From Roseovarius aestuariivivens (GTDB lineage Bacteria > Pseudomonadota > Alphaproteobacteria > Rhodobacterales > Rhodobacteraceae), in assembly GCF_004761875.1 (NCBI RefSeq), contig NZ_SJEY01000004.1:270983-334982 (forward strand): a stretch of 64,000 nucleotides of DNA, written 5' to 3'. The translations under genes were made by a program, and so were the position numbers. This document shows positions 17,569 through 26,502 of this stretch, one piece after another (position 1 is the stretch's first letter; every line of letters starts with the position of its first letter). The notes below the pieces were generated by a model. It was not told where the DNA came from, did no database searches, and was given only the letters and a program-made list of their open reading frames with translations.

Positions 17569-18534
17569 ATGACCGGCGAAAACCAGACGCCAGAGGCCAC
17601 CGGAGAGGTGATCGACGCGGTCACGGGCAACTGGGTCGACCGCTATGCCCCCGCGCCGTGGCGGCCCTATCTGCGCCTGAGTCGCGCCGACCGGCCAATT
17701 GGGACATGGCTTTTGCTGCTACCCTGCTGGTGGGGTCTGCTGCTGTCGATGCTACATGACGGGCGGGCCGGCTGGCACGATCTGTGGATCTTCACGGGCT
17801 GCGCAATCGGCGCATTCCTGATGCGCGGCGCGGGCTGCACATGGAACGACATCACCGACCGGCATATCGACGGCTCGGTCTGGCGCACAGCGTCGCGGCC
17901 CATTCCCTCGGGACAGGTCACCGCGAAACAGGCCTTTGCGTGGCTTGTCGCACAGGCGCTCGTGGCATTCTGCATCCTGCTGACCTTCAACATCGCCGCC
18001 ATCGGCCTTGGTATCCTGTCGCTTCTGCCGGTCGCGATCTATCCTTTTGCCAAGCGCTTCACTTGGTGGCCGCAGGTTTTTCTCGGCCTGGCGTTCAACT
18101 GGGGCGCGCTTCTGGCCTGGACCGCGCATAGCGGGCGGCTCGAATGGCCGGCGGTGGCGCTTTACGTCACCGGCATCTTCTGGACGCTCTTTTATGACAC
18201 GATCTATGCCCATCAGGATGCCGAGGACGATGCGCTGATCGGGGTGAAATCCACCGCACGTCTCTTCGGTGATCGCTCGCCCGCCTGGCTTCAGGGATTC
18301 CTCGTCGTCGCGGTGACACTGATGGCCGTGGCGGTGATCCTGGCCGCGGGCGATGCCGCCACGCCCTCGCTGCTGGTGGCGCTGGCGGGGCCTTGGGCCT
18401 TCGGCTGGCACCTGCAGTCACAGCTGCGCCGGCTCGACATGGACGACAACAACCGCCTGCTGCGGCTCTTCCGGTCGAACCGCGATGCGGGGCTTTTGCC
18501 CCTGCCGTTTTTCGCCATAGCGCTATTGCTTTGA
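17569..18534 (+). CDS. ubiA: 4-hydroxybenzoate polyprenyltransferase
   Basis: The 321-aa inner-membrane enzyme attaches the polyprenyl tail to 4-hydroxybenzoate in ubiquinone synthesis. The two Asp-rich magnesium/diphosphate motifs are present: NDITDRHID (about 97-105) and DTIYAHQDAEDD (about 209-220). DRPIGTWLLLLPCWW marks the first TM, and several hydrophobic helices follow. It sits 11 bp from the divergent rsmE. ubiK, another ubiquinone gene, lies about 34 kb away in this window. Confidence 0.95.
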   Translation: MTGENQTPEATGEVIDAVTGNWVDRYAPAPWRPYLRLSRADRPIGTWLLLLPCWWGLLLSMLHDGRAGWHDLWIFTGCAIGAFLMRGAGCTWNDITDRHIDGSVWRTASRPIPSGQVTAKQAFAWLVAQALVAFCILLTFNIAAIGLGILSLLPVAIYPFAKRFTWWPQVFLGLAFNWGALLAWTAHSGRLEWPAVALYVTGIFWTLFYDTIYAHQDAEDDALIGVKSTARLFGDRSPAWLQGFLVVAVTLMAVAVILAAGDAATPSLLVALAGPWAFGWHLQSQLRRLDMDDNNRLLRLFRSNRDAGLLPLPFFAIALLL

Positions 18535-18592
18535 TTGCACTCTCGCGGGGCTGGGCCTAAAGAGGTCGGACGAAACAACGGTCTGCCGATCC

Positions 18593-20524
18593 ATGCGCCT
18601 CTCTTCCATTTTCGCGATTGCCGGCACCTTTCTGGTCGCCTTTATCCTGTGCCTCTTTGCGGCGGGCTTCGCGGTCGGGGTGATCGAGGAAAGCTCGCGA
18701 AACGCCGTGCGCGACACGCTCGACGAGGCCGGCATGACCTGGACAGAGGTGGACGCCGACGGGCTGCAGGTCTTTCTTGCCGGTACCGCGCCGTCCGAGG
18801 CGACGCGGTTCAAAGCCCTCTCTATCGCCGGCACCGTGGTCGAATCGGCGCGGGTGATCGACCAGATGCTGATCGAAGACAGTGCCGATATCGCGCCGCC
18901 GCGCTTCTCGGTCGAGATCCTGCGTAACGACAGCGGTCTGTCCCTGATCGGGCTCATCCCCGCCTCGACCGACCGCGAGGCGCTGCTTGACGATGTCAGA
19001 AAGGTCGCCGGCGACGAGACGGTGACCGACCTGCTGGAAACCGCCGACTATCCCGAACCGGAAACCTGGGAAGACGCGCTCGACTATGCGGTGGACACGC
19101 TCGATCTCTTGCCGCGCGCCAAGATCTCGGTCGACGCCATGCGGGTCGAGATCGTCGCGATGGCCGACAGCGATCAAGACAAGTCCAACCTCGAAACTCA
19201 GCTTGCCCGCAGGCTGCCCGACGACGTGCGCCTCGCACTCGACATCTCCGCGCCGCGCCCGGTGCGCACCCCCTTCACCCTGCGCTATCTGCTGGAGGAT
19301 GGCGCGGGCCGCTTTGACGCATGCTCGGCCGACACCGAAGAGGCGCGCGACCGGATCCTGAGCGCAGCGGGCCGCGCTGGGCTCGCCGACAAGGCGAAAT
19401 GCACGCTCGCGCTCGGCGTGCCGTCGCCTGAATGGGCCACGGCGGCTGAAATGGCCATTGACGCGCTGGCGCGGCTCGGCGGCGGCGCGGTCACCTTCTC
19501 GGATGCCGACATTACGCTCATTGCAGCGCAGGGAACCGCACAGGACCGGTTCGATGACGTGGTCGGGGGGCTCGAAACCAACCTGCCAGAGGTCTTCGCG
19601 CTTAACGCCGTGCTGCCCCGGCCCGCCACGGACGAACCCGCCACCGTGCCGGAATTCGTTGCCACCCTCTCGCCCGAGGGGCTGGTGCTTTTGCGCGGTC
19701 GCCTCGACAGCGCGCGCACCCGCGTGACCGTCGACAGTTTCGCGCGGGCCCGGTTTTCGTCGGATGCGGTCAACATGACCGCGCGCGTGGCCGAGGATCT
19801 GCCCAAGGGCTGGACCACCCGCGTGCTCGCCGGGATAGAGGCGCTGGCCTTCCTGTCGAACGGGGCCGTCACCGTGACCCCGGACGAAATCGCCGTGACA
19901 GGCAATACCGGCAAGCCCGAGGCGTCGGCCGACATTGCCGCGCTTTTCGCCCGCAAGATCGGGGAAACCGCGCAATTCGATATCGACGTGACCTATCGCG
20001 AGGCGCTCGATCCGGTGGCGAGCCTGCCCACGCCCGAGGAATGCGAACAGAAAATCGCCGAGGTCCAGAGCACCCGCAAGATCACCTTCGAGCCGGGCGA
20101 GACCACGATCGACGCAAGCGGCGCCGAGATCATGGACGACATCGCCGAGATCCTGAAGCAATGCGGCGAGATCCGGATGGAGATCGGCGGCCACACCGAC
20201 AGCCAGGGCCGCGAGGTCATGAACCAGCAACTAAGCCAGGCGCGGGCGCAATCCATCCTTAACGAATTGCGCGCCCGCCGCGTGCTGACCTCGGCAATCA
20301 CCGCCAAGGGCTATGGCGAAAGCCGGCCCATCGCCGACAACGGCACCGAGGACGGCCGCGAGGCCAACCGGCGCATCGAATTCAAGGTGATCCGCCCCGA
20401 ACCCATCGCCGAAGAGCAAACAACGCTTGAAGCCCTCGAGGCAGAGGCGCAAAAAGAAGACCCGGCAGGCGACAACGCCGAAGCCGGGACAGAGGAAGAA
20501 GACACCGGCGATGAACAGAACTGA
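18593..20524 (+). CDS. OmpA-family protein with N-terminal membrane anchor
   Basis: The 643-aa product starts with one hydrophobic helix (about residues 5-30) that anchors it or acts as a signal. A large periplasmic region follows (about 40-480) with repeated alpha/beta units reminiscent of BON domains, e.g. around VFLAGTAPSEATRF and GLVLLRGRLDSARTR. The C-terminal OmpA/MotB domain (about 495-605) binds peptidoglycan, shown by EIGGHTDSQGREVMNQQLS and AKGYGESRPIADN. The last 40 residues are acidic. It overlaps the next gene by 14 bp. A role in envelope tethering is inferred. Confidence 0.88.
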   Translation: MRLSSIFAIAGTFLVAFILCLFAAGFAVGVIEESSRNAVRDTLDEAGMTWTEVDADGLQVFLAGTAPSEATRFKALSIAGTVVESARVIDQMLIEDSADIAPPRFSVEILRNDSGLSLIGLIPASTDREALLDDVRKVAGDETVTDLLETADYPEPETWEDALDYAVDTLDLLPRAKISVDAMRVEIVAMADSDQDKSNLETQLARRLPDDVRLALDISAPRPVRTPFTLRYLLEDGAGRFDACSADTEEARDRILSAAGRAGLADKAKCTLALGVPSPEWATAAEMAIDALARLGGGAVTFSDADITLIAAQGTAQDRFDDVVGGLETNLPEVFALNAVLPRPATDEPATVPEFVATLSPEGLVLLRGRLDSARTRVTVDSFARARFSSDAVNMTARVAEDLPKGWTTRVLAGIEALAFLSNGAVTVTPDEIAVTGNTGKPEASADIAALFARKIGETAQFDIDVTYREALDPVASLPTPEECEQKIAEVQSTRKITFEPGETTIDASGAEIMDDIAEILKQCGEIRMEIGGHTDSQGREVMNQQLSQARAQSILNELRARRVLTSAITAKGYGESRPIADNGTEDGREANRRIEFKVIRPEPIAEEQTTLEALEAEAQKEDPAGDNAEAGTEEEDTGDEQN

Positions 20525-20834
20525 ATTTATTATCGCGACGGCCATCGTCCTGTTCGTGGCGTTCTGCATGGGCTGGTTCGCCAATTGGCTGGTGCATCGC
20601 TTTACCCGCGTGTCGCAATCCGACGTGGGCGAACTTGAACGCATGGCGCAGGAACTGCACGAGGCCGAAGAAACCCGCGACCAGGCGATCACCTATCTGC
20701 AGCAGCGCGAGGCGGAGCTGACCAATCAGCTCAGCCAGACCGAGGCCGAGCTTTCCGCCACGATGGACGGCCTGCGCGAAGCGCGCCAGGAGGCCGAGCA
20801 TCTGCGCAATGAGCTGGAGCAGGCGCGGGGCTAA
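20511..20834 (+). CDS. Single-pass membrane protein with coiled coil
   Basis: The 107-aa product has one N-terminal TM helix (about residues 7-27). A coiled coil rich in Glu, Gln, Ala and Leu runs from residue 38 to the end (AEETRDQAITYLQQREAEL). The ATG at 20511 lies inside the end of the OmpA-family gene. The frame stays open upstream, but that extension is a basic low-complexity shadow of the OmpA gene tail. The pair may act together at the envelope (inference from the overlap). No named family is recognised. Confidence 0.75.
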   Translation: MNRTEFIIATAIVLFVAFCMGWFANWLVHRFTRVSQSDVGELERMAQELHEAEETRDQAITYLQQREAELTNQLSQTEAELSATMDGLREARQEAEHLRNELEQARG

Positions 20835-20855
20835 GCCGCGCAAAGCTCACCCGGG

Positions 20856-21536
20856 TCAGCCGGTCGAAAAGGCCACGATCTTTCTCACGAGGCAATCCAG
20901 GCTGTCGGTGACCGGCGCGGCGTCCGGCAGGTTCTCGGTCATCAGCGAGAGCTCGGTGCAGGCCACAAGCAGATGATCCGCGCCTTGGGAGAGAAGCGCG
21001 TCGGCTTCGTCGCGCAGAGCGCCGTGCAAACCGTCCAGAGGCTTGCCCGCCTTCACCGCGCGGATCACCGACAACAGCCCGGCTTCTTTCGTGGCCCAGA
21101 CAGGTGTGAGCCCGTGCCGCTCGAAGGCGGCGTCGAACACGCCCACCTTGCGTGTGGCCGGCGAGGCAAGCATGCCGATTGTCCTGGCCCCCGACTCGGC
21201 CAGATGCGCCGCCGTCAGGTCGATCATGTTGAAGAAGGGCAGCGTCGTCGCATGCGCCACCGCCATCGCGTAGTGATGCGCGGTGTTGCAGGGCATGGCC
21301 AGCGCCTGTGCGCCCGCGCGCTCCAGATCCTGCGCCATGGACATCAGCACCGGCATCGGGTCGGTGCCCGTCCCGTCGATCAGCGCCGCAATGCGCGAGG
21401 GCACCTGGGGGTTCTGGTGCACGATCAGCGGCACGTGATCCGCGTCGTCTTTGGCCGGCACCGCCGACAAAACCTTTTGCATCAGCAGGATGGTGGCCTC
21501 TGGCCCCATCCCGCCCAAGACGCCGACTGATTTCAT
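20856..21536 (-). CDS. Aspartate/glutamate racemase family protein
   Basis: The 226-aa product is a cofactor-independent racemase-fold enzyme. It has the two catalytic cysteines in the expected contexts: MPCNTAHH (Cys83) and ACTELSL (Cys193), plus the N-terminal [11 protein letters not shown]. Both being intact suggests activity on an acidic amino acid. The start overlaps the stop of the sulfo-lyase gene by 4 bp, so the pair is co-translated. Coupling to a cysteate/D-cysteine lyase suggests the racemase handles the stereochemistry of that lyase's substrate (inference). Confidence 0.88.
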   Translation of the reverse strand: MKSVGVLGGMGPEATILLMQKVLSAVPAKDDADHVPLIVHQNPQVPSRIAALIDGTGTDPMPVLMSMAQDLERAGAQALAMPCNTAHHYAMAVAHATTLPFFNMIDLTAAHLAESGARTIGMLASPATRKVGVFDAAFERHGLTPVWATKEAGLLSVIRAVKAGKPLDGLHGALRDEADALLSQGADHLLVACTELSLMTENLPDAAPVTDSLDCLVRKIVAFSTG

Positions 21537-22537
21537 TTAGGCACGTCGAAGCAATGGCTGTAGCCGGTCAGGCCGATGGCGCCGCCCGTATGCAGGAAGA
21601 CGACCTTGTCGTTTTTCTTGAAATGTCCTTTGCGGATCAGGTCGATCAGACCCGCCGCGCCTTTCGCGGAATAGACCGGATCAAGCAGGATCGCCTCGTA
21701 ACGCGCGAAAATGTCGATCGCCTCCAGCGTGTCATCGGCGGGCATGCCATAGCCGGGGCCGACATAGTCGGTGTTCGCGACCACGTCCTCGCGCGCGACC
21801 ACGCCGGGGCAGCCCAGCTTCTCGGCGGTCTTGACGGCAAGGTTGTAGACGTTCTCCTCCTGCTTGGGCTTGGGTGCGCGCACCCCGATCCCCAGAAGCG
21901 GGATCTGCGCGTTCATCGTTTTCAGGCCGGTGATCAGGCCCGCCTGCGTGCCCGCGCTGCCTGTGGCATGCACGATGTGATCCACATCGAGGCCCATGGT
22001 GACGAACTGGCTCAGCATCTCCAGAGCGCAGTTGACATATCCCAGCGCGCCCGTCGCGTTCGAGCCGCCGCCGGGAATGGTGTAGACGTTCTTGCCCTCG
22101 GCCCGGAATTTGTCGGCCACCGCCTCCATCTCGGCATTCATGTCGAGATCCGGTCCGCGATGCTCCATCGTGGCACCGTGCAGGTGGTCGAGCAGAACGT
22201 TACCGTTGTACTTGTAGTTGTCATAGTTATAGCCGGTGCGGTCCTCCAGAAGGATGTGACACGCCATGCCCAGCCTGGCCGCGGCGGCGGCCGTCTGGCG
22301 GGCATGGTTCGACTGGGTCGCGCCCTGCGTCATGACCATCTCGGCGCCCTGCGCCTGGGCCTCGGCCATCAGGAATTCAAGCTTGCGGGTCTTGTTGCCC
22401 CCCGTCGACAACCCCGTGCAATCATCCCGCTTGATCCAGATCTCCGGGCCGCCGAGATAATCCGACAAGCGCGGCAGCGGTTCCAGCGGGGTGGGCAGAT
22501 GAGCGAGGCGCACGCGGGGAAATTTTGCGAGGTTCAT
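21533..22537 (-). CDS. cuyA: L-cysteate sulfo-lyase / D-cysteine desulfhydrase family (PLP)
   Basis: The 334-aa fold-type II PLP enzyme has the lysine in [12 protein letters not shown] (Lys49), [21 protein letters not shown], and a phosphate-binding glycine run near [11 protein letters not shown]. The family includes D-cysteine desulfhydrase, ACC deaminase and CuyA, which releases sulfite and ammonia from L-cysteate in Ruegeria-type bacteria. CuyA is favoured because the host looks like a roseobacter, but sequence reading alone cannot separate it from D-cysteine desulfhydrase. It overlaps the racemase gene by 4 bp. No sulfite exporter or regulator gene is adjacent. Confidence 0.8.
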   Translation of the reverse strand: MNLAKFPRVRLAHLPTPLEPLPRLSDYLGGPEIWIKRDDCTGLSTGGNKTRKLEFLMAEAQAQGAEMVMTQGATQSNHARQTAAAAARLGMACHILLEDRTGYNYDNYKYNGNVLLDHLHGATMEHRGPDLDMNAEMEAVADKFRAEGKNVYTIPGGGSNATGALGYVNCALEMLSQFVTMGLDVDHIVHATGSAGTQAGLITGLKTMNAQIPLLGIGVRAPKPKQEENVYNLAVKTAEKLGCPGVVAREDVVANTDYVGPGYGMPADDTLEAIDIFARYEAILLDPVYSAKGAAGLIDLIRKGHFKKNDKVVFLHTGGAIGLTGYSHCFDVPK

Positions 22538-22663
22538 GTTCTTGTCCTTTGAAATCCGACGTCAGTTTCACCCTCTGCGACGGTTTGTCCAGCCGAATAT
22601 CGGGTCTACTGCCGCTCCGTCCGAATACCCGAACAACCGTTTCGCTTAGCCTGCAAGGCCCGC

Positions 22664-22698
22664 GACGGCCCGGCGGCTTCTAGGCGGGCCGGGCCGTC
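22664..22698 (-). repeat. 11-bp perfect inverted repeat after the phosphatase gene
   Basis: GACGGCCCGGC (22664-22674) pairs with GCCGGGCCGTC (22688-22698). It overlaps the phosphatase stop codon at 22697-22699. No T-run follows, so it may be a Rho-type or 3'-end-protecting structure rather than an intrinsic terminator. Confidence 0.55.
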
Positions 22699-23128
22699 AG
22701 AGGGTGCGGCGCAGACCCTCGGCGGCAGCCTCGATCAGGTCAAGCGCACCGTCGAAATCGCGGGTGTAATAGGGGTCCGGCACGTGGTCCATGCCGCGCT
22801 CCGGCGCGTAGTCGGTGAAAAGCCGGACAGGTGTGGCGTTGCCCGCAGGGCGCTGCGCCTCGATATCCGCCCGGTTGCTGTCGTCCATGGCGAGGATTAG
22901 ATCGAAACGCGCGAAATCCGCCGCCCCGAATTGCCGCGCGCGCAGGTCGTCCATCTCGTAGCCCCGGGCGCGGGCCGCGGCCTGCATCGCGCCATAGGGC
23001 GGCTCGCCCACGTACCAGCCGCCGGTGCCCGCGCTGTCGGTTTCAACGCCCGGCGCGATCCGCCGGAACACCGCCTCGGCCGCCGGCGAGCGGCAGATAT
23101 TTCCCAGACAAACGAACAGGATCTTCAT
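22697..23128 (-). CDS. Low-molecular-weight protein-tyrosine phosphatase
   Basis: The 143-aa enzyme has the P-loop CLGNICRSPAA beginning at Cys7 and the late acid motif DPYY (about 117-120), the two halves of the LMW-PTP active site. Bacterial members dephosphorylate phosphotyrosine on kinases or exopolysaccharide enzymes, and some act as arsenate reductases. The ATG at 23128 follows AAGGAG by 11 nt. The gene is divergent from the Sir2 gene and has no tyrosine kinase nearby, so the target is unknown. Confidence 0.93.
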   Translation of the reverse strand: MKILFVCLGNICRSPAAEAVFRRIAPGVETDSAGTGGWYVGEPPYGAMQAAARARGYEMDDLRARQFGAADFARFDLILAMDDSNRADIEAQRPAGNATPVRLFTDYAPERGMDHVPDPYYTRDFDGALDLIEAAAEGLRRTL

Positions 23129-23314
23129 ACGCGCCACCGCTCCTTTCTTGACCCGCCCCCGTGATAGGCCAGCCCGCCCGCGAAGGAAAGCGTGCCACAG
23201 TGCACTTGCCCCACAGGCCCGCGCCCGCTTGCGCGTGCCGCGACTTTCCCGGTCGTCACGCCGCCCTGCACGGGGTAGACTGACCGCAACACGCAGCTTG
23301 CCCGAAAGGACAGC

Positions 23315-24007
23315 ATGACCAGTATCGTGATCCTCACCGGCGCAGGCATTTCCGCCGAAAGCGGGCTCGGCACGTTTCGCGACGAAGGCGGGCTCTGGGC
23401 CCAGCACCGGATCGAGGATGTCGCCACGCCCGACGCCTTCGATCGCGATCCCGCGCGCGTGCATGCTTTCTACAACGCCCGCCGTGCGCAGGCCGCCGAG
23501 GCGCGCCCCAACCCCGCGCACCTCGCGCTGGCGCGGCTCGAGGCCAAGTGGCCCGGCGACGTGCTCGTGATCACGCAGAATGTCGACGGCCTGCACGAAG
23601 CCGCCGGAAGCAACAATGTCCTGCACATGCACGGCGAACTGAGCGGCGCGCTGTGCCACGCCTGCGATCACCGCTGGCCCGCGCCCCTTGTCATGGATGC
23701 GCAAGACGCCTGCCCGGCCTGCGGCGCCCGCGCCACGCGGCCCGACGTGGTTTGGTTCGGCGAAATCCCCTATCACATGGACCGTATCGATCCCGCGCTC
23801 AGCAGCGCCGATATCTTCGTGGCAATCGGCACCTCGGGCAATGTCTTCCCGGCGGCGGCCTACGGTCAGCATGCCAGGCGGATGGGCGCCCACACGATCG
23901 AGTTCAATACCGAAATCTCGTCGGCCAGCCGCGATTTCGCGGATCACCGCCGCGGCCGGGCCAGCGAGACCGTTCCGGCCTGGGTCGACGAACTTCTCGC
24001 GACCTGA
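23315..24007 (+). CDS. cobB: Sir2-type NAD-dependent deacylase
   Basis: The 230-aa sirtuin uses NAD to remove acyl groups from lysines. It shows GAGISAESG (residues 10-17 core), TQNVDGLHEAAGS, the catalytic HMHGEL (His106), and four zinc cysteines in two CxxC pairs (114/117 and 133/136). Tyr53 and Arg56 form the YxxR motif of class III sirtuins, which prefer succinyl and malonyl lysine. It lies upstream of the argD leader with no clear terminator between. Whether it is co-transcribed with argD is unclear. Confidence 0.94.
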   Translation: MTSIVILTGAGISAESGLGTFRDEGGLWAQHRIEDVATPDAFDRDPARVHAFYNARRAQAAEARPNPAHLALARLEAKWPGDVLVITQNVDGLHEAAGSNNVLHMHGELSGALCHACDHRWPAPLVMDAQDACPACGARATRPDVVWFGEIPYHMDRIDPALSSADIFVAIGTSGNVFPAAAYGQHARRMGAHTIEFNTEISSASRDFADHRRGRASETVPAWVDELLAT

Positions 24008-24039
24008 CCTTTGGTACGCGGGCGTGAAGTTTTGCCTTC

Positions 24040-24060
24040 ACAAGCGCGTCCGGCGCTTGT
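24040..24060 (+). promoter_or_regulatory. Hairpin just upstream of the arginine leader
   Basis: ACAAGCGC (24040-24047) and GCGCTTGT (24053-24060) form a perfect 8-bp stem with loop GTCCG, ending next to the AAAGGA ribosome site of the leader peptide. An alternative stem GTGAAG/CTTCAC (24024-24041) shares bases 24040-24041 with it, so the two may exclude each other. It could be a leader RNA element or the end of the cobB transcript; there is no T-run. Confidence 0.5.
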
Positions 24061-24073
24061 AAAGGACACGTCC

Positions 24074-24127
24074 ATGACAAACCGCCCTGCATATTCCTTG
24101 GCCCGACGCCGTCGCACCCACGTCTGA
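24074..24127 (+). CDS. Arginine-rich leader peptide for argD-argF
   Basis: A 17-codon frame reads MTNRPAYSLARRRRTHV, with four consecutive arginine codons (24104-24115, CGA CGC CGT CGC) and a fifth at codon 4. AAGGA at 24062-24066 stands 7 nt before the ATG, so translation initiation looks strong. It lies 105 bp upstream of argD, an arginine biosynthetic gene, which is the arrangement of a ribosome-mediated attenuator responding to charged tRNA-Arg. Downstream, GGCGC/GCGCC (24143-24157) can form a hairpin. CGCCG inside the Arg codons can pair with the 5' arm of that hairpin, giving alternative structures. The attenuation role is inference. Confidence 0.7.
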   Translation: MTNRPAYSLARRRRTHV

Positions 24128-24142
24128 CGCCCCCCGTTTGTC

Positions 24143-24157
24143 CGGCGCAGACCGCGC
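24143..24157 (+). promoter_or_regulatory. Candidate attenuator hairpin between leader and argD
   Basis: GGCGC (24143-24147), loop AGACC, and GCGCC (24153-24157) are followed by a pyrimidine-rich stretch containing CCCCTTCTTT. The stem is short and the T tail weak. The 5' arm is also complementary to CGCCG within the leader's arginine codons, a competing pairing as expected of an attenuator. Confidence 0.4.
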
Positions 24158-24232
24158 CACTTAACCCCTTCTTTGATTGACGAACGCCCGCCCATACGGC
24201 ACTCAAAGGGCTTACCTGCATAGGAAACCGCC

Positions 24233-25426
24233 ATGATCGCTTCCGTTCTGCCCACCTACGCGCGCGCGCCGCTGTCTTTCGTCAAGGGCGAAGGCAGCTG
24301 GCTGATCGAGGCCGACGGGCGCCGATTTCTCGATCTCGGCGCGGGCATCGCGGTGAACGCTTTGGGTCACGCGCATCCGGCGCTGGTGGCGGCGCTGACC
24401 GAGCAGGCGGGCCTGCTCTGGCACACGTCCAACCTTTACCACATCCCCAAACAGGAAGAACTCGCCGACAAGCTGGTTGCAGCCACCTTTGCCGATACGG
24501 TCTTTTTCACCAATTCCGGTACGGAATCCTGCGAACTGGCGGTGAAGATGGCGCGCAAGCATTTCTACGATGCGGGCCAGCCCGAGCGCACAGAGATCAT
24601 CGCCTTTGAGGGGTCGTTCCACGGCCGGTCTTCGGCGGGGATCGCGGCGGCGGGCTCCGAGAAGATGACCAAGGGGTTCGGGCCACTCCTGCCCGGGTTC
24701 GCCCATGTGCCGTTCGGCGATCACGACGCGCTTCACGCCGCGATCAACGACAGGACGGCGGCCATACTGATCGAACCCGTGCAGGGCGAGGGCGGTATCC
24801 GCCCCGTACCCGACCAGTGCCTGCGGGGCCTTCGCGCACTTTGCGACGAAAAGGGCATCCTGCTTATCTACGACGAGGTGCAGTGCGGCATGGGTCGCAC
24901 CGGCAGACTTTTCGCTTACGAGTGGGCGGGCGCGGCTCCCGATATCATGATGGTGGCCAAGGGCATCGGCGGGGGCTTTCCGCTGGGCGCGGTTCTGGCC
25001 ACCGAACGCGCAGCCTCGGGCATGACCGCCGGCACGCATGGTTCGACCTATGGCGGCAACCCGCTGGGCTGTGCCGTGGGCTCTGCGGTGATGGATATGA
25101 TGACCGCGCCCGATTTTCTGCCCGAGGTTTCCCGCAAGGCCGGTCTCTTGCGCCAGAAGCTCGAGGGCCTCGTCGCCGCGCATCCCGATATCTTCGAGGA
25201 CGTGCGCGGTTCCGGCCTCATGCTCGGGCTGAGGTGCCGCACGGCCAACACCGATGTGGTCGCCGCCAATTACGACGCGCTGCTGTGCACCGTGCCGGCA
25301 GGCGACAACGTGGTGCGTCTCTTGCCCCCGCTGACCATCACGGATGAGGAGATCGACATGGCCGCAGCCCGGCTCGACGCCGCCGCAAGCGCCCTTGAAA
25401 ACAGGCCCGAGGCCGTTCGCGCCTGA
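24233..25426 (+). CDS. argD: Acetylornithine aminotransferase
   Basis: The 397-aa class III PLP aminotransferase converts N-acetylglutamate semialdehyde to N-acetylornithine and may also serve lysine synthesis. It shows [40 protein letters not shown] and the PLP lysine in [18 protein letters not shown] precedes the ATG. The gene is followed after 74 bp by argF, and an arginine-rich leader peptide stands upstream, so arginine level probably controls both genes. Confidence 0.96.
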   Translation: MIASVLPTYARAPLSFVKGEGSWLIEADGRRFLDLGAGIAVNALGHAHPALVAALTEQAGLLWHTSNLYHIPKQEELADKLVAATFADTVFFTNSGTESCELAVKMARKHFYDAGQPERTEIIAFEGSFHGRSSAGIAAAGSEKMTKGFGPLLPGFAHVPFGDHDALHAAINDRTAAILIEPVQGEGGIRPVPDQCLRGLRALCDEKGILLIYDEVQCGMGRTGRLFAYEWAGAAPDIMMVAKGIGGGFPLGAVLATERAASGMTAGTHGSTYGGNPLGCAVGSAVMDMMTAPDFLPEVSRKAGLLRQKLEGLVAAHPDIFEDVRGSGLMLGLRCRTANTDVVAANYDALLCTVPAGDNVVRLLPPLTITDEEIDMAAARLDAAASALENRPEAVRA

Positions 25427-25500
25427 TCCTTCTTCTTGGCGGAATTACTCCGGGCGGGGGCAGCGCCCCACGCCCGACAGACACCAGAAAGCCCGAACAG

Positions 25501-26427
25501 ATGAACCATTTTCTCGACATTCACAAAACCGACCAGTCCGCCTTGCGGGGTATCATCGATCAGGCGCGCGCCATGAAGGACGCGCGCAAAGGGTGTCCGC
25601 GCGGCACGCCCGACGCCGACCAGCCGCTGGCGGGCCACATGGTCGCGCTCATCTTTGAAAAGCCCTCGACCCGGACGCGCGTCAGCTTCGATGTGGGCGT
25701 GCGGCAGATGGGCGGGCAAACGATGGTCCTGTCGGGCACCGACATGCAGCTCGGTCACGGCGAAACCATCGCCGACACCGCCCGCGTGCTGTCGCGCTAT
25801 GTCGACCTGATCATGATCCGCACCTTCGATGAGGCGGTGCTGACCGAAATGGCGGAGTATGCCGACGTGCCGGTCATCAACGGGCTCACCGACCGCACCC
25901 ACCCCTGCCAGATCATGGCCGATGTGCTAACCTTCGAGGAACATCGCGGGCCCATCAAGGGCAAGAAGGTCGTCTGGTCCGGCGACGGCAACAACGTTTG
26001 CTCGTCCTTCCTGCATGCCGCTGGGCAATTCGGCTTCGATCTCACCTTCACAGGCCCGGCGCAGCTCGATCCCGAGGCGGAATTCGTGGGCTTCGCCCGC
26101 AACAAAGGGTCCCGCGTCACCATCGAACGCGATCCGGTCAATGCGGTCGAGGGCGCCGACCTCGTGGTGACCGACACCTGGGTGTCGATGCATGACAGCC
26201 AGTCCAGCAAGGAACGACGGCACAATCTGCTGCGCGGCTATCAGGTCAACGAAGAACTGATGTCTCATGCGAAGCCCGACGCGCTCTTCATGCATTGCCT
26301 GCCCGCGCATCGCGAGGACGAGGCGACGAGCGCCGTGATGGATGGCCCGCACTCGGTCATTTTCGACGAAGCCGAGAACCGCCTGCACGCGCAAAAGGCG
26401 ATCATGCGCTGGTGCCTGGACAAATAG
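25501..26427 (+). CDS. argF: Ornithine carbamoyltransferase
   Basis: The 308-aa enzyme makes citrulline from ornithine and carbamoyl phosphate. Carbamoyl-phosphate motif [21 protein letters not shown], the ornithine-binding DTWVSM region and HCLPAHR are all present. It is the second gene of the argD-argF pair. The 74-bp spacer contains a GC-rich hairpin around GGGCGGGGGC and GCCCC that could tune expression between the genes. It is distinguished from pyrB by the HCLPAHR motif. Confidence 0.97.
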   Translation: MNHFLDIHKTDQSALRGIIDQARAMKDARKGCPRGTPDADQPLAGHMVALIFEKPSTRTRVSFDVGVRQMGGQTMVLSGTDMQLGHGETIADTARVLSRYVDLIMIRTFDEAVLTEMAEYADVPVINGLTDRTHPCQIMADVLTFEEHRGPIKGKKVVWSGDGNNVCSSFLHAAGQFGFDLTFTGPAQLDPEAEFVGFARNKGSRVTIERDPVNAVEGADLVVTDTWVSMHDSQSSKERRHNLLRGYQVNEELMSHAKPDALFMHCLPAHREDEATSAVMDGPHSVIFDEAENRLHAQKAIMRWCLDK

Positions 26428-26502
26428 CACAGCAGCGGCGCTTGCACCGGGCCGCGTTTGCCGTACGCTCTTTCCGGTAAGGACACCGGGAAAGGCGGCG
26501 CC

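Noticed and set aside
18557..20230. A 557-codon minus-strand open frame
   Set aside because: It is antisense to the OmpA-family gene, whose motifs and coding bias are clear on the plus strand.
23129..23947. An upstream extension of the tyrosine phosphatase frame
   Set aside because: It is antisense to the Sir2 gene; the phosphatase family starts exactly at the ATG at 23128.
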